DNA of 64,000 nt from the NCBI RefSeq assembly GCF_000424625.1, contig NZ_AUKG01000004.1, positions 310,001-374,000 of the forward strand, given 5' to 3'. Positions 28,846 through 37,483 of the stretch are shown here, piece by piece. The position numbers were made by a program, and so were the translations under genes. The notes under the pieces were generated by a model that was given only the letters and a program-made list of their open reading frames with translations, was not told the origin of the DNA and did no database searches. Numbering within the stretch: position 1 is the first letter of the stretch; each line of letters starts with the position of its first letter. The DNA is from Conexibacter woesei Iso977N (lineage in GTDB: Bacteria; Actinomycetota; Thermoleophilia; Solirubrobacterales; Solirubrobacteraceae).

Positions 28846-29283
28846 ATGGCCCGTCGTCTCGCCCCACCGCCGCTCGGCGATGATCCGATCGCCGCGCTGC
28901 GCTGGGTCCGCCGCGTCGAGATCGCCGCGGGGGTCCTCGCGTTCCCGGTCGCCGTCGTGTTCTGGGACACGCCGTGGTTGCGCTGGACGATGCTGGCGCT
29001 CGGCCTCCTCAGCCTCTCCCCCTGGCCCGGCGCCGCGGCGATCATCCGCCGCCACGAGCGCACCGGCCGGCCGACGACGACGCTCGGCCCGGAGGCCCGC
29101 CGAGCGCGCGCCCGCCGCGCCGGTCTGGCGACCATGGCCTACATCCTGGTCGGGTCGTTCGTGCTCGCGGCGGTCCTCGACGGCCCCGGCGCCGGCCTCG
29201 TCGTCGCGCTGATCGCGCTGGTCTGCTCGCTGCCGGGCGTGTGGTTGATGCTCCGCTCGACGCGCCGTGAAGCGGAGCGCTAG
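28846..29283 (+). CDS. Small membrane protein of unknown function
   Basis: 145 residues starting MARRLAPPPLGDDPIAALRW. Four hydrophobic stretches: about 24-40, 43-62, 92-110 and 113-130, with a basic cytoplasmic loop IIRRHERTGRP between them. No family recognised. The ATG at 28846 is chosen because it is the first in this frame that follows the divergent TfoX-like start; the start spacing is only 28 bases. GC-rich codon use is like the neighbours. Confidence 0.7.
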   Translation: MARRLAPPPLGDDPIAALRWVRRVEIAAGVLAFPVAVVFWDTPWLRWTMLALGLLSLSPWPGAAAIIRRHERTGRPTTTLGPEARRARARRAGLATMAYILVGSFVLAAVLDGPGAGLVVALIALVCSLPGVWLMLRSTRREAER

Positions 29284-29372
29284 GCAAGGTTGGCGAACGC
29301 TGCGCGAGGGTGAGAGCATCGCGCGTCGACAGGCCCGGCATAGGGCCGGACCGCACCGCAAGGAGGCCTGCC

Positions 29373-29735
29373 ATGGCCGATCGAGTGCTCGTCATCAGCT
29401 GGGGTCAGCCGGTTCGGGGGCGCGAGCAGCACGGGCTCGAGGTGCTCGCCGAAGCCACCGCGCTGTACGGCGAGCTGCAGGAAGGGGGCCGGATCGACAG
29501 CTTCGACCTCATCCTCATGGACCCCAACACGTTCATGAACGGCTGCTTCATCCTCCACGGCACCCACGCCCAGCTCGACGCCGTCCGCGAGGACATGCGC
29601 TTCCGCCGTTCCATCATCGACGCCGAGCTGGTCGTCGACAACCTCACCCTCACCTCCGGCTACACCGCCGAAGGCATCGAGCAGACCCTGCCCCTCTACA
29701 CCGACGCCGTCGAACGCATCCCCCAGATGGCCTGA
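29373..29735 (+). CDS. Conserved-looking small protein of unknown function
   Basis: 120 residues, starting MADRVLVISWGQPVRGREQH. A strong AAGGAGG ribosome site lies seven bases before the ATG, one of the few Shine-Dalgarno-led single genes here. It looks like a compact alpha/beta domain of about 110 residues (ADRVLVISWG, then DSFDLILMDP, then AELVVDNLTL as strands), perhaps a ferredoxin-like fold, but no catalytic motif is visible and no function can be assigned. It is closed by a perfect 11-bp terminator hairpin, so it is probably an independent, well expressed unit. Confidence 0.72.
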   Translation: MADRVLVISWGQPVRGREQHGLEVLAEATALYGELQEGGRIDSFDLILMDPNTFMNGCFILHGTHAQLDAVREDMRFRRSIIDAELVVDNLTLTSGYTAEGIEQTLPLYTDAVERIPQMA

Positions 29736-29741
29736 CCACCC

Positions 29742-29766
29742 GGGCGCGCCGCCCAGCGGCGCGCCC
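29742..29766 (+). terminator. Intrinsic terminator-like hairpin
   Basis: GGGCGCGCCGC (29742-29752) pairs with GCGGCGCGCCC (29756-29766) around a three-base loop, six bases after the stop of the preceding gene. No T run follows, as is common in GC-rich actinobacteria. Confidence 0.7.
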
Positions 29767-29992
29767 TGGTCGGCGCACACCTACAACAATCGCCGCGCGC
29801 CGCGAAGTTGATGACTTGCTCGACCACGACGCCCGGCGGAGAGCGCGACGCCGGCGGTGCCGGAGCGACAACACACCGGTTGCGAAACGCCGGCAGAGCA
29901 GCTCAGGCCGACCGCCCCGCAGCGGTCGCGCCACCGCGACGACGAGGCGCGTGTAGCGAGGACGGCGGAGAGCGCGGCGCGCCGGGGTGGCG
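29767..29992. other. Convergent intergenic spacer rich in CGACG-type words
   Basis: 226 bases between the unknown 120-residue protein gene and era. No gene seen. The sequence has the same texture as the spacers at 6.1-6.6 kb and 38.7-39.1 kb (CGGCGGAGA, CGGTCGCGC, GCGACGACGA words) but without a clear tandem period. CACCTACAACAA occurs at 29778-29789 and again at 57796-57807. Confidence 0.5.
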
Positions 29993-30889
29993 TTAGTTGT
30001 CGAAGCCGAGGCGGTCGAGGAGGGCGTCGTCGCCGCGCCAGCCGCGGCGGACGCGGACTTGGAGGTCGAGGTGGACCTTGGTGCCGAGGTCGCGTTGGAG
30101 CTCCTTGCGGGCGGCGGTGCCGATGGCGCGGATCATCTTGCCGCCGGCGCCGACGAGGATGCCCTTCTGGGACTCGGTCTCCACCCACGCCCTGGCGCGC
30201 ACGACCGTCAGGTCCTCGCGCTCGGTGTCGACCTCTTCCACGACGACCTCGACCGCGTGCGGGACCTCTTCGAACGTCCGGCGCAGGATCTGCTCGCGGA
30301 TCAGCTCGGCGAGGTGGACGAACGGCGACAGGTCGCTCAGCTCGTCCGCGCCGAACAGGAACGGCGACTCCGGCACGACGCGGAAGAGGTAATCGGCCAG
30401 CGACTCGACCCCCGTCCCCTTGCGCGCGCTGATCGGGAAGATCTCGTCGGCGATCCCCAGCTCGCCCGCGGCCTCGAGCGCGAGGATCGTGTGCGGCCGG
30501 TCCAGCCGGTCGACCTTGTTGACCGCGATGACCACCGGGCACGGCGCGTTCCTCAGCAGGTTGGCGATCCAGCGGTCGCCCGGACCCACGCCCTGCTCGG
30601 CGTTCAACACCATCAACGCGACGTCGGTCTCGCTCAGCTCGCGCTCGACGCGCCGCTGCATCCGCTCGGTCAGGTTGTCCAGCGGCCTCTGCACGCCCGG
30701 CAGGTCGGTCAGGATCAGCTGCGCGTCATCGCGCGTCGCCACGCCGCGGATCGCGCGGCGCGTCGTCTGCGGCTTGTCGGACACGATCGCGACCTTCTGG
30801 CCGACGATCGCGTTGACCAGCGTGGACTTGCCGACGTTCGGCCGCCCCGCCAGCGCGATCAGCCCAGCACGGGTCTCGGGGCTCACCAC
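29993..30889 (-). CDS. era: GTPase Era
   Basis: Ribosome-assembly GTPase that binds the 3' end of 16S rRNA. 298 residues: G domain with GRPNVGKSTLVNAI (G1), QTTRR (G2), DLPG (G3), NKVD (G4) and SARKG (G5), and a C-terminal KH domain with VGAGGKMIRAIGTAARKELQ. The start is a GTG (30887-30889), seven bases inside the ybeY reading frame. Last gene of yqeY-phoH-ybeY-era, all overlapping, a common bacterial order. The G3 motif is DLPG instead of the usual DTPG, a mild variant. Confidence 0.97.
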   Translation of the reverse strand: MVSPETRAGLIALAGRPNVGKSTLVNAIVGQKVAIVSDKPQTTRRAIRGVATRDDAQLILTDLPGVQRPLDNLTERMQRRVERELSETDVALMVLNAEQGVGPGDRWIANLLRNAPCPVVIAVNKVDRLDRPHTILALEAAGELGIADEIFPISARKGTGVESLADYLFRVVPESPFLFGADELSDLSPFVHLAELIREQILRRTFEEVPHAVEVVVEEVDTEREDLTVVRARAWVETESQKGILVGAGGKMIRAIGTAARKELQRDLGTKVHLDLQVRVRRGWRGDDALLDRLGFDN

Positions 30890-31287
30890 GACAGGATCTC
30901 CCCCTGCACGGCCAGCATCTCGCCCTCATCGGTCTCGTGATCCATCCCCACAAGGTGTAGCGCGCCGTGCACGATCGCCTCGCGGATGTTCACGGTGCGC
31001 GGCGGGCAGATCACGACGTCGCCCAGCTCACGCGGACCAACAACATCAACTTCATCCTCGTCGATCGGGAAGGACAACACGTCGGTCGGCCCCTCTTTGG
31101 AGCGCCACTCCTCGTTCAGCTCCGCGATCCGCTCCTCGGAGACGAACGACACGGCAACGTGGCCGTCGAACACACCGGCGGTCGCGACGGCGAGCGACAC
31201 CAGCCGGATGATCTCAGACTCGACCGGCAGGTCGGATCGGCCCGCCGCCAGCTCGGCGTCGAGCACCTCCACCTCGAGCGCGGGCAT
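30883..31287 (-). CDS. ybeY: Endoribonuclease/rRNA maturation factor YbeY
   Basis: Zinc-dependent RNase for 16S rRNA 3' end processing and ribosome quality control. 134 residues. The metal site HGALHLVGMDHETDEGE matches the conserved H-x3-H-x5-H pattern, and LNEEWRSKEGPTDVLSFP is the other family signature. The start ATG shares one base with the phoH stop (TGATG), and its end overlaps era by seven bases. Confidence 0.95.
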   Translation of the reverse strand: MPALEVEVLDAELAAGRSDLPVESEIIRLVSLAVATAGVFDGHVAVSFVSEERIAELNEEWRSKEGPTDVLSFPIDEDEVDVVGPRELGDVVICPPRTVNIREAIVHGALHLVGMDHETDEGEMLAVQGEILSW

Positions 31288-32285
31288 CAAGCGCGCTTGC
31301 GCTCGCCCGCGCCGCTGCCCGCGCTGCGCAGGTCCGGCGCCGCAGCCTGGTCGTGCGCGTCGTAGGCCTCGACGATCCGCTGCACCAGCCGGTGCCGGAC
31401 CACGTCGCCGCCGCCGAAGCGCACGAAGTCGACGCCGTCGACCTCCTCCAGGATGTCGCCGACCACGATCAGCCCGGACTTCTCGTTGCGCGGCAGGTCG
31501 ACCTGCGTGATGTCGCCGGTGATGACCATCTTCGACCCGAACCCGAGCCGCGTCAGGAACATCTTCATCTGCTCGGGCGTCGTGTTCTGGGCCTCGTCGA
31601 GGATCACGAACGAGTCGTTCAGCGTCCGCCCGCGCATGAACGCCAGCGGCGCGACCTCGATCACGCCCTTCTCCAGGAACCCGGCGACCTTCTCCGGATC
31701 CAACATGTCGTTCAACGCGTCGAACAGCGGTCGCAGGTACGGGTCGATCTTGGCCATCAGGTCGCCCGGCAGGAAGCCGAGCCGCTCGCCCGCCTCGACG
31801 GCCGGGCGAGTCAAGATGATGCGGTTGACCTCCTTGCGCGCGAGCGCGGCCGCGGCCATCGCCACCGCCAGGAAGGTCTTGCCGGTGCCGGCCGGCCCGA
31901 TGCCGAACGTCACGGTGTTGGCGCGGATCGAATCCACGTACCTCTTCTGGTTGACCGACTTCGGCGCGATCTTCGCGCTGCGATGCCGCCACACGACGTC
32001 CTCGAGCACCTTGGCCGGCGACTCGTGCTGGTCCAGCGCGCTGGTCACCGCATCCAACGTCCCCGGCGTGATCTGGTGCCCGCCCTGGATCAGCTCGGCC
32101 AGCTCCCGGACCACGACCGCGGCGTTCGCCACGGCCTCCGCCTCGCCCTCCAAGGTCACCAAGTTCCCGCGCAGGAACAGCTCGCAGTCGACGTGCGACT
32201 CCAGCTGGCGCAGCACCGCGTCATGCGTGCCGCTCAGCGCGGCCGCGACGTCGTTGGAAAGCTCGATCTGGCGCCGGACGCTCAT
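31287..32285 (-). CDS. PhoH-like ATPase (YbeZ)
   Basis: 332 residues. N-terminal KH-like part (about 1-110), then a RecA-like ATPase: Walker A GIGPAGTGKTFLAVAMA, RPAVEAGERLGFLPGDL, Walker B FVILDEAQNTTPEQMKMFLTR (in part), and GDITQVDLPR. In bacteria it works with YbeY in RNA metabolism, and the gene pair is conserved. It overlaps yqeY by ATGA upstream. The C-terminal tail is rich in Ala/Gly and basic residues. Confidence 0.95.
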   Translation of the reverse strand: MSVRRQIELSNDVAAALSGTHDAVLRQLESHVDCELFLRGNLVTLEGEAEAVANAAVVVRELAELIQGGHQITPGTLDAVTSALDQHESPAKVLEDVVWRHRSAKIAPKSVNQKRYVDSIRANTVTFGIGPAGTGKTFLAVAMAAAALARKEVNRIILTRPAVEAGERLGFLPGDLMAKIDPYLRPLFDALNDMLDPEKVAGFLEKGVIEVAPLAFMRGRTLNDSFVILDEAQNTTPEQMKMFLTRLGFGSKMVITGDITQVDLPRNEKSGLIVVGDILEEVDGVDFVRFGGGDVVRHRLVQRIVEAYDAHDQAAAPDLRSAGSGAGERKRA

Positions 32286-32713
32286 GCCAGCGCCTCCCGC
32301 ACCAGCCCGCTGATCCGCTTGCCGTCCGCGCGCCCGCCGGCTTTCTCGACGGCGACCTTCATCACGCCGCCCATGTCCTTCGGCGTGGTCGCGCCGGTCT
32401 CGGCGATCGCGTCGGCCACGATCGCGCGCAGCTCCTCGTCGCCCAGCTCCGCCGGGAGGTAGCCCTGGATGACCGCCGCCTCGGACTCCTCGCCCTCGGC
32501 CAGCTCGGCGCGGCCCGCGTCCCGGAAGGCGGCAGCGGACTCCAAGCGGCGCTTGCGCTCACGGCGCAGGATCGCCTGCTCGTCGTCGTTGCCGTCCTTG
32601 GCGGCCTTCTGCAACTCGGACAGGACGAGCCGCAGCGCGCCGACGCGCGCCTTCTCGCCCGCCTTCATGGCGGTCGTGAGATCCTGCTTGACGCTGTCCG
32701 CGATGCTGCTCAT
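32282..32713 (-). CDS. GatB/YqeY domain protein
   Basis: 143 residues of the YqeY family, which resembles the tail domain of the GatB amidotransferase subunit and is thought to bind tRNA. Signatures: SIADSVKQDLTTAMKAGEKA at the start, VLSELQKAAKD, and AAVIQGYLPAELGDEEL and PKDMGGVMKVAVEKAGGRAD near the end. First gene of the era operon. TACAAT ends eight bases before the ATG. Its ATG overlaps, on the other strand, the ATG chosen for the NlpC/P60 gene (shared CATG at 32711-32714). Confidence 0.9.
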   Translation of the reverse strand: MSSIADSVKQDLTTAMKAGEKARVGALRLVLSELQKAAKDGNDDEQAILRRERKRRLESAAAFRDAGRAELAEGEESEAAVIQGYLPAELGDEELRAIVADAIAETGATTPKDMGGVMKVAVEKAGGRADGKRISGLVREALA

Positions 32714-33770
32714 GTCCCTCGATTGTAGGCCGCACCATCGGACGCTCCCACGCCTCGCGGCCGGGGCGTGCGTCCTGCTGACCTTCCTGACGGCGTTCCT
32801 CCTGCACACGGCGCCCGCCCGCGCGGTCAGCATCGGGACATGGAACCTCGCCGAGCAGCACGACGTCCGGGTCGCCGGGCTGCTGCACGACCTCCCCGAC
32901 GGCGGCTTCCACGGCGAGCGCCCGCTGGCCGGGACCGAGCTCCGCGACGCCCTCGGCGCGCTCGCGACCACGCTCGGCGTCCCGCGCATCCCGGCGATCC
33001 CCGACGGCAGCGTGAGCGTCGCGGGCTTCGACCGCCTGCTCGCCGGCCAGCTCGGCGTGGCGGACACCGCGGCCCAGGTCCAGCACGAGCTGTGGAAGGC
33101 CGGCCTGGACCCCGCGCCCGCCCTCGGCTTCGAGGTCGTCGCCCGCGCCCTGGGCCTACGCGACAACCACCCGGCGAACCAGGAGCGCTTCGAGCTCTAC
33201 CCCACGCAGGCGATCACCCGCGCCGAGGCCGCGCACTCGCTCGCGGTCGCCATCAGGTGGAAGGGCACCGCCGCGCAGTGGGCCCAGGACTACTTCACCA
33301 ACTTCCTGCTGCCGGACGACACGAGCGCGCAGCGGCAAGTCCTACGTCTTGCGATCGCCAAGATCGGCATGCCCTACATCTGGGGCGGCGAGACCGACAC
33401 GGCGTCGGCGTACTTCGGCGGCCAGGTCCACGGCGGCTACGACTGCTCCGGCTTCGTCTGGCGCGTCTTCAAGTTGGGGCACTTGACCTGGGGCGCGCAG
33501 ATCCACGGCCGCACCGCCGCCCAGCAGGCCGCCGAGATCCCCAAGCAGCAACGCATACGCCTCGACGACGTCCACCCCGCCGACCTGGTGTTCTTCGGGC
33601 CTGGCCGCTTCTGGCAGCGCGCGACCGAGCGCCGGATCGTCCACGAGGGCATCGCGCTCAGCCCCGACTGGATGGTCCACTCCAGCGGCCAAGGGGTCTA
33701 CATCAGCCAGCTCCGGCTCGACCCCTGGCGCGCCAGGCGCTTCAGCTGGGCTCGGCGAGTGCTTCCGTAG
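32712..33770 (+). CDS. Secreted NlpC/P60 cell-wall hydrolase
   Basis: About 352 residues. A signal peptide (basic RPHHRTLPR, hydrophobic core AAGACVLLTFLTAFLL, cleavage after APARA near residue 38) is followed by a region of about 170 residues without a recognised domain and a C-terminal NlpC/P60 peptidase: AKIGMPYIWGG, catalytic Cys in GGYDCSGFVWRVFK, and His in RRIVHEGIAL. It probably cuts peptidoglycan stem peptides outside the cell. The middle part may be an SLH-like or wall-binding segment (TQAITRAEAAHSLAVAI). The start is uncertain because the ATG lies on the yqeY ATG in opposite orientation; the end overlaps the convergent NDH-2 gene by 29 bases. Confidence 0.85.
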   Translation: MSLDCRPHHRTLPRLAAGACVLLTFLTAFLLHTAPARAVSIGTWNLAEQHDVRVAGLLHDLPDGGFHGERPLAGTELRDALGALATTLGVPRIPAIPDGSVSVAGFDRLLAGQLGVADTAAQVQHELWKAGLDPAPALGFEVVARALGLRDNHPANQERFELYPTQAITRAEAAHSLAVAIRWKGTAAQWAQDYFTNFLLPDDTSAQRQVLRLAIAKIGMPYIWGGETDTASAYFGGQVHGGYDCSGFVWRVFKLGHLTWGAQIHGRTAAQQAAEIPKQQRIRLDDVHPADLVFFGPGRFWQRATERRIVHEGIALSPDWMVHSSGQGVYISQLRLDPWRARRFSWARRVLP

Positions 33771-35079
33771 TCTCGGTGGCGACCCCGCCGGCGTCGTCGG
33801 CGCCCAGCGCGGGCGCGCGGCCGAGGTTGCCCAGCTCGGACGTGTCGCGCCCGAACAGCAGCTGGATGTTCCAGTCGATCAGCAGCCGCCACTTGCGCTT
33901 GCCGCCCGGCAGCATCGCCAGGTGGTAGGACCGCGCCAGCCACCACGCGGGCGCGCCGCGCCAGCGGATCCCGAGCGTCGTCGCCACGGCCTGCCCCTGG
34001 CCCATGTCCACGAACACGCCCTTGGTCTTGAACGTGAACGGCCTGACCTTGCCCGAGCCGATCGCCGCCGCGACGTTCCTGCCCGCGACCTTGCCCTGCC
34101 GGATCGCGTGCTGCGCGGTCGGCGGCGTCGATCTCTGGCCCTTCTTGGCCGGGTCCGGGACCGCGGCCGCGTCGCCCAGCGCCCACACGCTGTCGTAGCC
34201 GTCGACGCGCAGCGTCTTGTCGACCCTGATGCGCCCGGCGTCGTCGAGCGGCAGCCCGAGGTTGGCGATCACCGGCGACGGCTTGACGCCCGCCGTCCAG
34301 ACCAGCGTCTTGGTCGGGACGACCTCGCCGCCCGACAGCGTGACCTCGTCCTCGCGGACCTCGTCGAGCGTCGTCGAGGTCCGGATCGCGATCCCGCGCC
34401 CGCGCAGCTCGCGCGAGGCGAAGTCGGCCAGCGGCCTCGGGATCTCGGGCATCACCTGGTCGCGCGCCTCGACGAGGATCCAGCGCATGCCCTGCGTGCG
34501 GCAGCGCGGGTAGAGGTCGATGACGTCGGCCGCGAAGTCCTGCAGCTCGGCGAGCCCTTCCAGGCCCGCGTAGCCGGCGCCGACGAACACGTAGGTCAAC
34601 CACTTCTTGCGCTCGGCCGGGTCCTCGAGCGTCTCGGCGATCTCCAGCGTCCGCAGGACGTGGTTGCGCAGCCGGATCGCCTCCGGCAGCGACTTGAAGC
34701 CGATGCCGTACTCGGCCAGGCCCGGGATCGGGAGCGTCCGGGAGACGGAGCCCAGCGCCACGATCAGGTGGTCGTAGGCCAGCTCCTCGGTCGTGCCCTT
34801 CAGCGTCTTGACCGTGACGGTCTTCGCCTCCGGGTCGCCGCCGACGACGCTGCCCAGCCGCAGGTGCGTGCGCTTGAGCTCCTCGCGCAGCGGGACCACG
34901 ACGTGGCGCGGCTCCAGCGTCCCGGCCGCCGCGCCCGGCAGCAGCGGCGTGTAGAGCATGAAGTTGACGTCGTTGACCAGCGTGATCCGCGCGGCCTGCG
35001 GCGGCAGCGCCCTTTCGAGCGCCCGCGCCGCGTAGAAGCCGCCGAACCCGCCGCCTGCGATGACCACGTGCCAAGCCAT
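33742..35079 (-). CDS. Type-2 NADH dehydrogenase (NDH-2) family oxidoreductase
   Basis: Membrane-associated flavoprotein that passes electrons from NADH to quinone without pumping protons. 445 residues from ATG 35077-35079. FAD-binding start HVVIAGGGFGGFYAARALE, NAD-binding YVFVGAGYAGLEGLAEL (about 163-179), VWTAGVKPSPVIANLGLPLD and the second FAD motif VWALGDAAAVPDP. The C-terminal part has WRLLIDWNIQLLFGRD, typical for membrane attachment. TAGGGT ends seven bases before the ATG. Related carotenoid or sulfide oxidoreductases are less likely. Confidence 0.88.
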   Translation of the reverse strand: MAWHVVIAGGGFGGFYAARALERALPPQAARITLVNDVNFMLYTPLLPGAAAGTLEPRHVVVPLREELKRTHLRLGSVVGGDPEAKTVTVKTLKGTTEELAYDHLIVALGSVSRTLPIPGLAEYGIGFKSLPEAIRLRNHVLRTLEIAETLEDPAERKKWLTYVFVGAGYAGLEGLAELQDFAADVIDLYPRCRTQGMRWILVEARDQVMPEIPRPLADFASRELRGRGIAIRTSTTLDEVREDEVTLSGGEVVPTKTLVWTAGVKPSPVIANLGLPLDDAGRIRVDKTLRVDGYDSVWALGDAAAVPDPAKKGQRSTPPTAQHAIRQGKVAGRNVAAAIGSGKVRPFTFKTKGVFVDMGQGQAVATTLGIRWRGAPAWWLARSYHLAMLPGGKRKWRLLIDWNIQLLFGRDTSELGNLGRAPALGADDAGGVATETTEALAEPS

Positions 35080-35089
35080 GGGATCGACC

Positions 35090-36442
35090 CTAGCGCCGCA
35101 GCGCGCGCCAGCGGGTGAGCACGTACGCGACAACGCCCAACAGGACCAGGACGGTCCCGGCGCGCACCGCGCTCGGCCCCGCCGCACCCGCCATCCAGAT
35201 CGCGAAGGCCAGCGCCAGCGTCGCGGTGGCGACGCGGGGCTTGGAGACCTGGGCGGTCCCGGTGTCGTCGGTGAGCGCGTGCAGCAGCTCGGCGGCGACG
35301 CTCAACACGTAGCCGAAGACGTAGACGAAGGTGGACAACAACGCCAAGGTGGTGAACAACGACAGCGCGTCGCCCGCCGCGTTGGCGAGGATCAGGACGA
35401 TCGCCAGCGCGGCGTTGACGATCAACGCGAGCACCGGGATCCCGCGCCGGTCGCGCGTGCCGGCGATCGGCGGGAAGACGCCGTCGCGCGCCGCGCCCGC
35501 GACCATCTCGGCGTTGACCATGTTCCAGCCGTTGAGCGAGCCGAGCGCGGAGAGCACCGCGACCGCCGCCATCGTCTTCGCCGCCCAGTCGCCGCCGAAC
35601 AGCTCGCGCGCGGCGTCGGCGAACGGCGCGCTCGACTGCGCGAGCGTGTCCTGCGGGAGCGTCCCCTGCACCGCCAGCGTGCCCGCGAGGTAGAGCACGG
35701 CGACGCCGATCACGCCGCCGACGATCGCGCGCGGCACGTTCTTGTGCGGGTCCTTGACGCGGTCGGTCGCGACCGCCGCGCCCTCCATGCCCAGGAACGA
35801 GAACAGCAGCAGCGCGCAGCAGGCCGGCAGCGCGTGGGCGACCGAGCCGCCGTGCGCGGTGACGTGGCCGACGTTGCCGGAGTCGAACGTGAGCAGGCCG
35901 GCGACCGCGACGATCGCCAGCGCGGCGATCTTGATGATCGTGGTGCTCAGCACCGCCGCGCCGACCGAGCGCGTCCCGATCAGGTTGTTGAGGACCGGCA
36001 GGACGAGGATGACGCTCGAGAGCGCCAGCGTCGTGCCCTTCCCGTCGCCCGCGCCGATCAGCGTCGCGAGGTACCCGGCGCCGGCCACGCTGATCGTGGC
36101 GTGCCCGGTCCAGCCCTGGATCCAGTAGGTCCACGCGGCCAGGAACCCGGCGAACGGCCCGAACGCGTCGTCGGCGTAGCGGTAGGGCCCGCCGCTGCGG
36201 TCGGTGCGCCGGACCAGCTGCGCGAAGGCCAGCGCGATCGCGATCGACCCCGCGCCGACGATCACGAACGCCGGGATCGTCAGCCAGCCGTAGCTCGCGA
36301 CCGCGGCCGGGATCCCGAAGATGCCGGTCCCGACGATCCCGCCGACGACGAGCGCGACGGTCGAGGGCAGGCCGAGGCGGTGCTGCTCAGGGACCGACTG
36401 CTCCGGAGGCGCGACGGCGTTCACCATCATGTCGGTGCCCAC
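35090..36442 (-). CDS. APC-superfamily amino acid permease
   Basis: 450 residues with about 12 membrane spans. The first span holds the family motif VALVVGGIVGTGIFGIPAAV, and span 6 has LLFSFLGMEGAAVATDRVKDP. These fit amino acid or amine/antiporter APC members such as ArcD/AdiC-like proteins; the substrate is not decidable. An in-frame ATG four codons downstream (MVNAVAPPEQ) could also be the start. It lies 10 bases upstream of the NDH-2 start on the same strand. Confidence 0.88.
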   Translation of the reverse strand: MGTDMMVNAVAPPEQSVPEQHRLGLPSTVALVVGGIVGTGIFGIPAAVASYGWLTIPAFVIVGAGSIAIALAFAQLVRRTDRSGGPYRYADDAFGPFAGFLAAWTYWIQGWTGHATISVAGAGYLATLIGAGDGKGTTLALSSVILVLPVLNNLIGTRSVGAAVLSTTIIKIAALAIVAVAGLLTFDSGNVGHVTAHGGSVAHALPACCALLLFSFLGMEGAAVATDRVKDPHKNVPRAIVGGVIGVAVLYLAGTLAVQGTLPQDTLAQSSAPFADAARELFGGDWAAKTMAAVAVLSALGSLNGWNMVNAEMVAGAARDGVFPPIAGTRDRRGIPVLALIVNAALAIVLILANAAGDALSLFTTLALLSTFVYVFGYVLSVAAELLHALTDDTGTAQVSKPRVATATLALAFAIWMAGAAGPSAVRAGTVLVLLGVVAYVLTRWRALRR

Positions 36443-36688
36443 AGGGCGCCGGAGCTATGCGGAGAGCGCCACCGGACGCCGCCCGCAGAGCAGAAACCGA
36501 CGTCGCACGCTCAACAAGACGCGCTGCCGACCACGACAAAGCGCGTGGAGTCCGCCTTTCGCACGGTTTCGCCGTGCTCGCGATGATGAGCGCGTCCGGG
36601 AGTCCTGCGCACAGCAGCCGGGCTGCGTGAAATGGGAGCCGGAGCGCATTACGCCAGCGTCGTGGCGGGGGAGTAGCTACGGTTGTCG
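36443..36688. other. Gene-free spacer upstream of the APC permease
   Basis: 246 bases with no credible gene. The texture (GCGGAGAGCGCC, CCGCAGAGCAGAAACCGACG) resembles other repeat-like spacers of the window. A short inverted repeat GAGTAGC/GCTACTC (36671-36677 and 36688-36694) straddles the stop of the next gene. Confidence 0.4.
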
Positions 36689-37315
36689 CTACTCGTTGAG
36701 GTCGTCTCGACCGTCCATCGTTGCGAGTATTGCCGCGAGCGTCGTTGCGATGAGAACGACGCCCGAGCGCACGGCCGGCGGAATAGAGCCACCGCCGTTG
36801 TCTTCGATGAATTGAGCGAGGGCTTCGAGAACTGCTTGGAAGTGCACCACCAGAAGCACGCGCTGGCGCACGGTCAGTCGCGCGTACCACGGACTAGCTT
36901 CGTCCGCCGTCTCATCGATCTCAGCGTCTTCGAGTTCGGTGAGCGTGTCGTCAACCGCGGCGGCCCAAGCTTCGGGAACCGCTACCGGGACGGAGGCGAT
37001 TGAATCCGCCATCGCACCCAGGGCCGCGCGCCACTCGTCGCGCGGCAACGTAACCCGAACAAAGAAGTCGTCCCAGTTCGCGGTCGGCAACCGTGTTGCT
37101 TCCTTCAGCGTCCTCACGACGTCCGGCGAAAGGGTCACCGACCTGCGGAACGACTCCAGGATCTCCGGCGACACGATCGCCGACCTGCGAAACGACTCCA
37201 AGATCTCCGGCGACACGATCGCCGACCTGCGAAACGACTCCAAGATCTCCGGCGACACGATCGCCGACGTTCGAAGCGTGTCTTGAATCCGCTTGAAGTC
37301 ATACGGATTGGACAT
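36689..37315 (-). CDS. Unknown protein with three 14-residue tandem repeats
   Basis: About 208 residues (start MSNPYDFKRIQDTLRT at 37315; an ATG two codons upstream is also possible). After a short head come three identical copies of SAIVSPEILESFRR and a diverged fourth, SVTLSPDVVRTLKE, all amphipathic helices. Then a mixed domain with WDDFFVRVTLPRDEWRAAL, an acidic stretch, and a C-terminal hydrophobic region (RQRVLLVVHFQAVLEALAQF and SGVVLIATTLAAILATM) that may touch or cross the membrane. No family recognised. Less GC-rich than its neighbours and next to recombinase remnants, so it may have been acquired. A role in defence or surface interaction would be speculation. Confidence 0.6.
   Translation of the reverse strand: MSNPYDFKRIQDTLRTSAIVSPEILESFRRSAIVSPEILESFRRSAIVSPEILESFRRSVTLSPDVVRTLKEATRLPTANWDDFFVRVTLPRDEWRAALGAMADSIASVPVAVPEAWAAAVDDTLTELEDAEIDETADEASPWYARLTVRQRVLLVVHFQAVLEALAQFIEDNGGGSIPPAVRSGVVLIATTLAAILATMDGRDDLNE
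37145..37270. repeat. 42-bp in-frame tandem repeat, three near-perfect copies
   Basis: Three consecutive 42-base units containing CTCCGGCGACACGATCGCCG, with only single-base differences, encode the 14-residue repeats of the unknown protein. Near identity at DNA level means recent duplication or homogenisation. Confidence 0.85.
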
Positions 37316-37483
37316 GTACATGGCTACGGTACGCCTCGCTGCGGACGGTCGTGCCACTTCAGCATTCGCCCTCGCGGGGTTCTAGTTGTAGAAGAACTGG
37401 CCGGGCTCGCGGGTGACGGGTGCCTGGACTACCCACTTGCCACATACGATCGTCGCACGCATAAGGCCGGACAAAACGTCGCG

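Noticed and set aside
37145-37270. The three 42-bp repeats as a CRISPR array
   Set aside because: The units are contiguous with no unique spacers and stay in frame inside a coding sequence.
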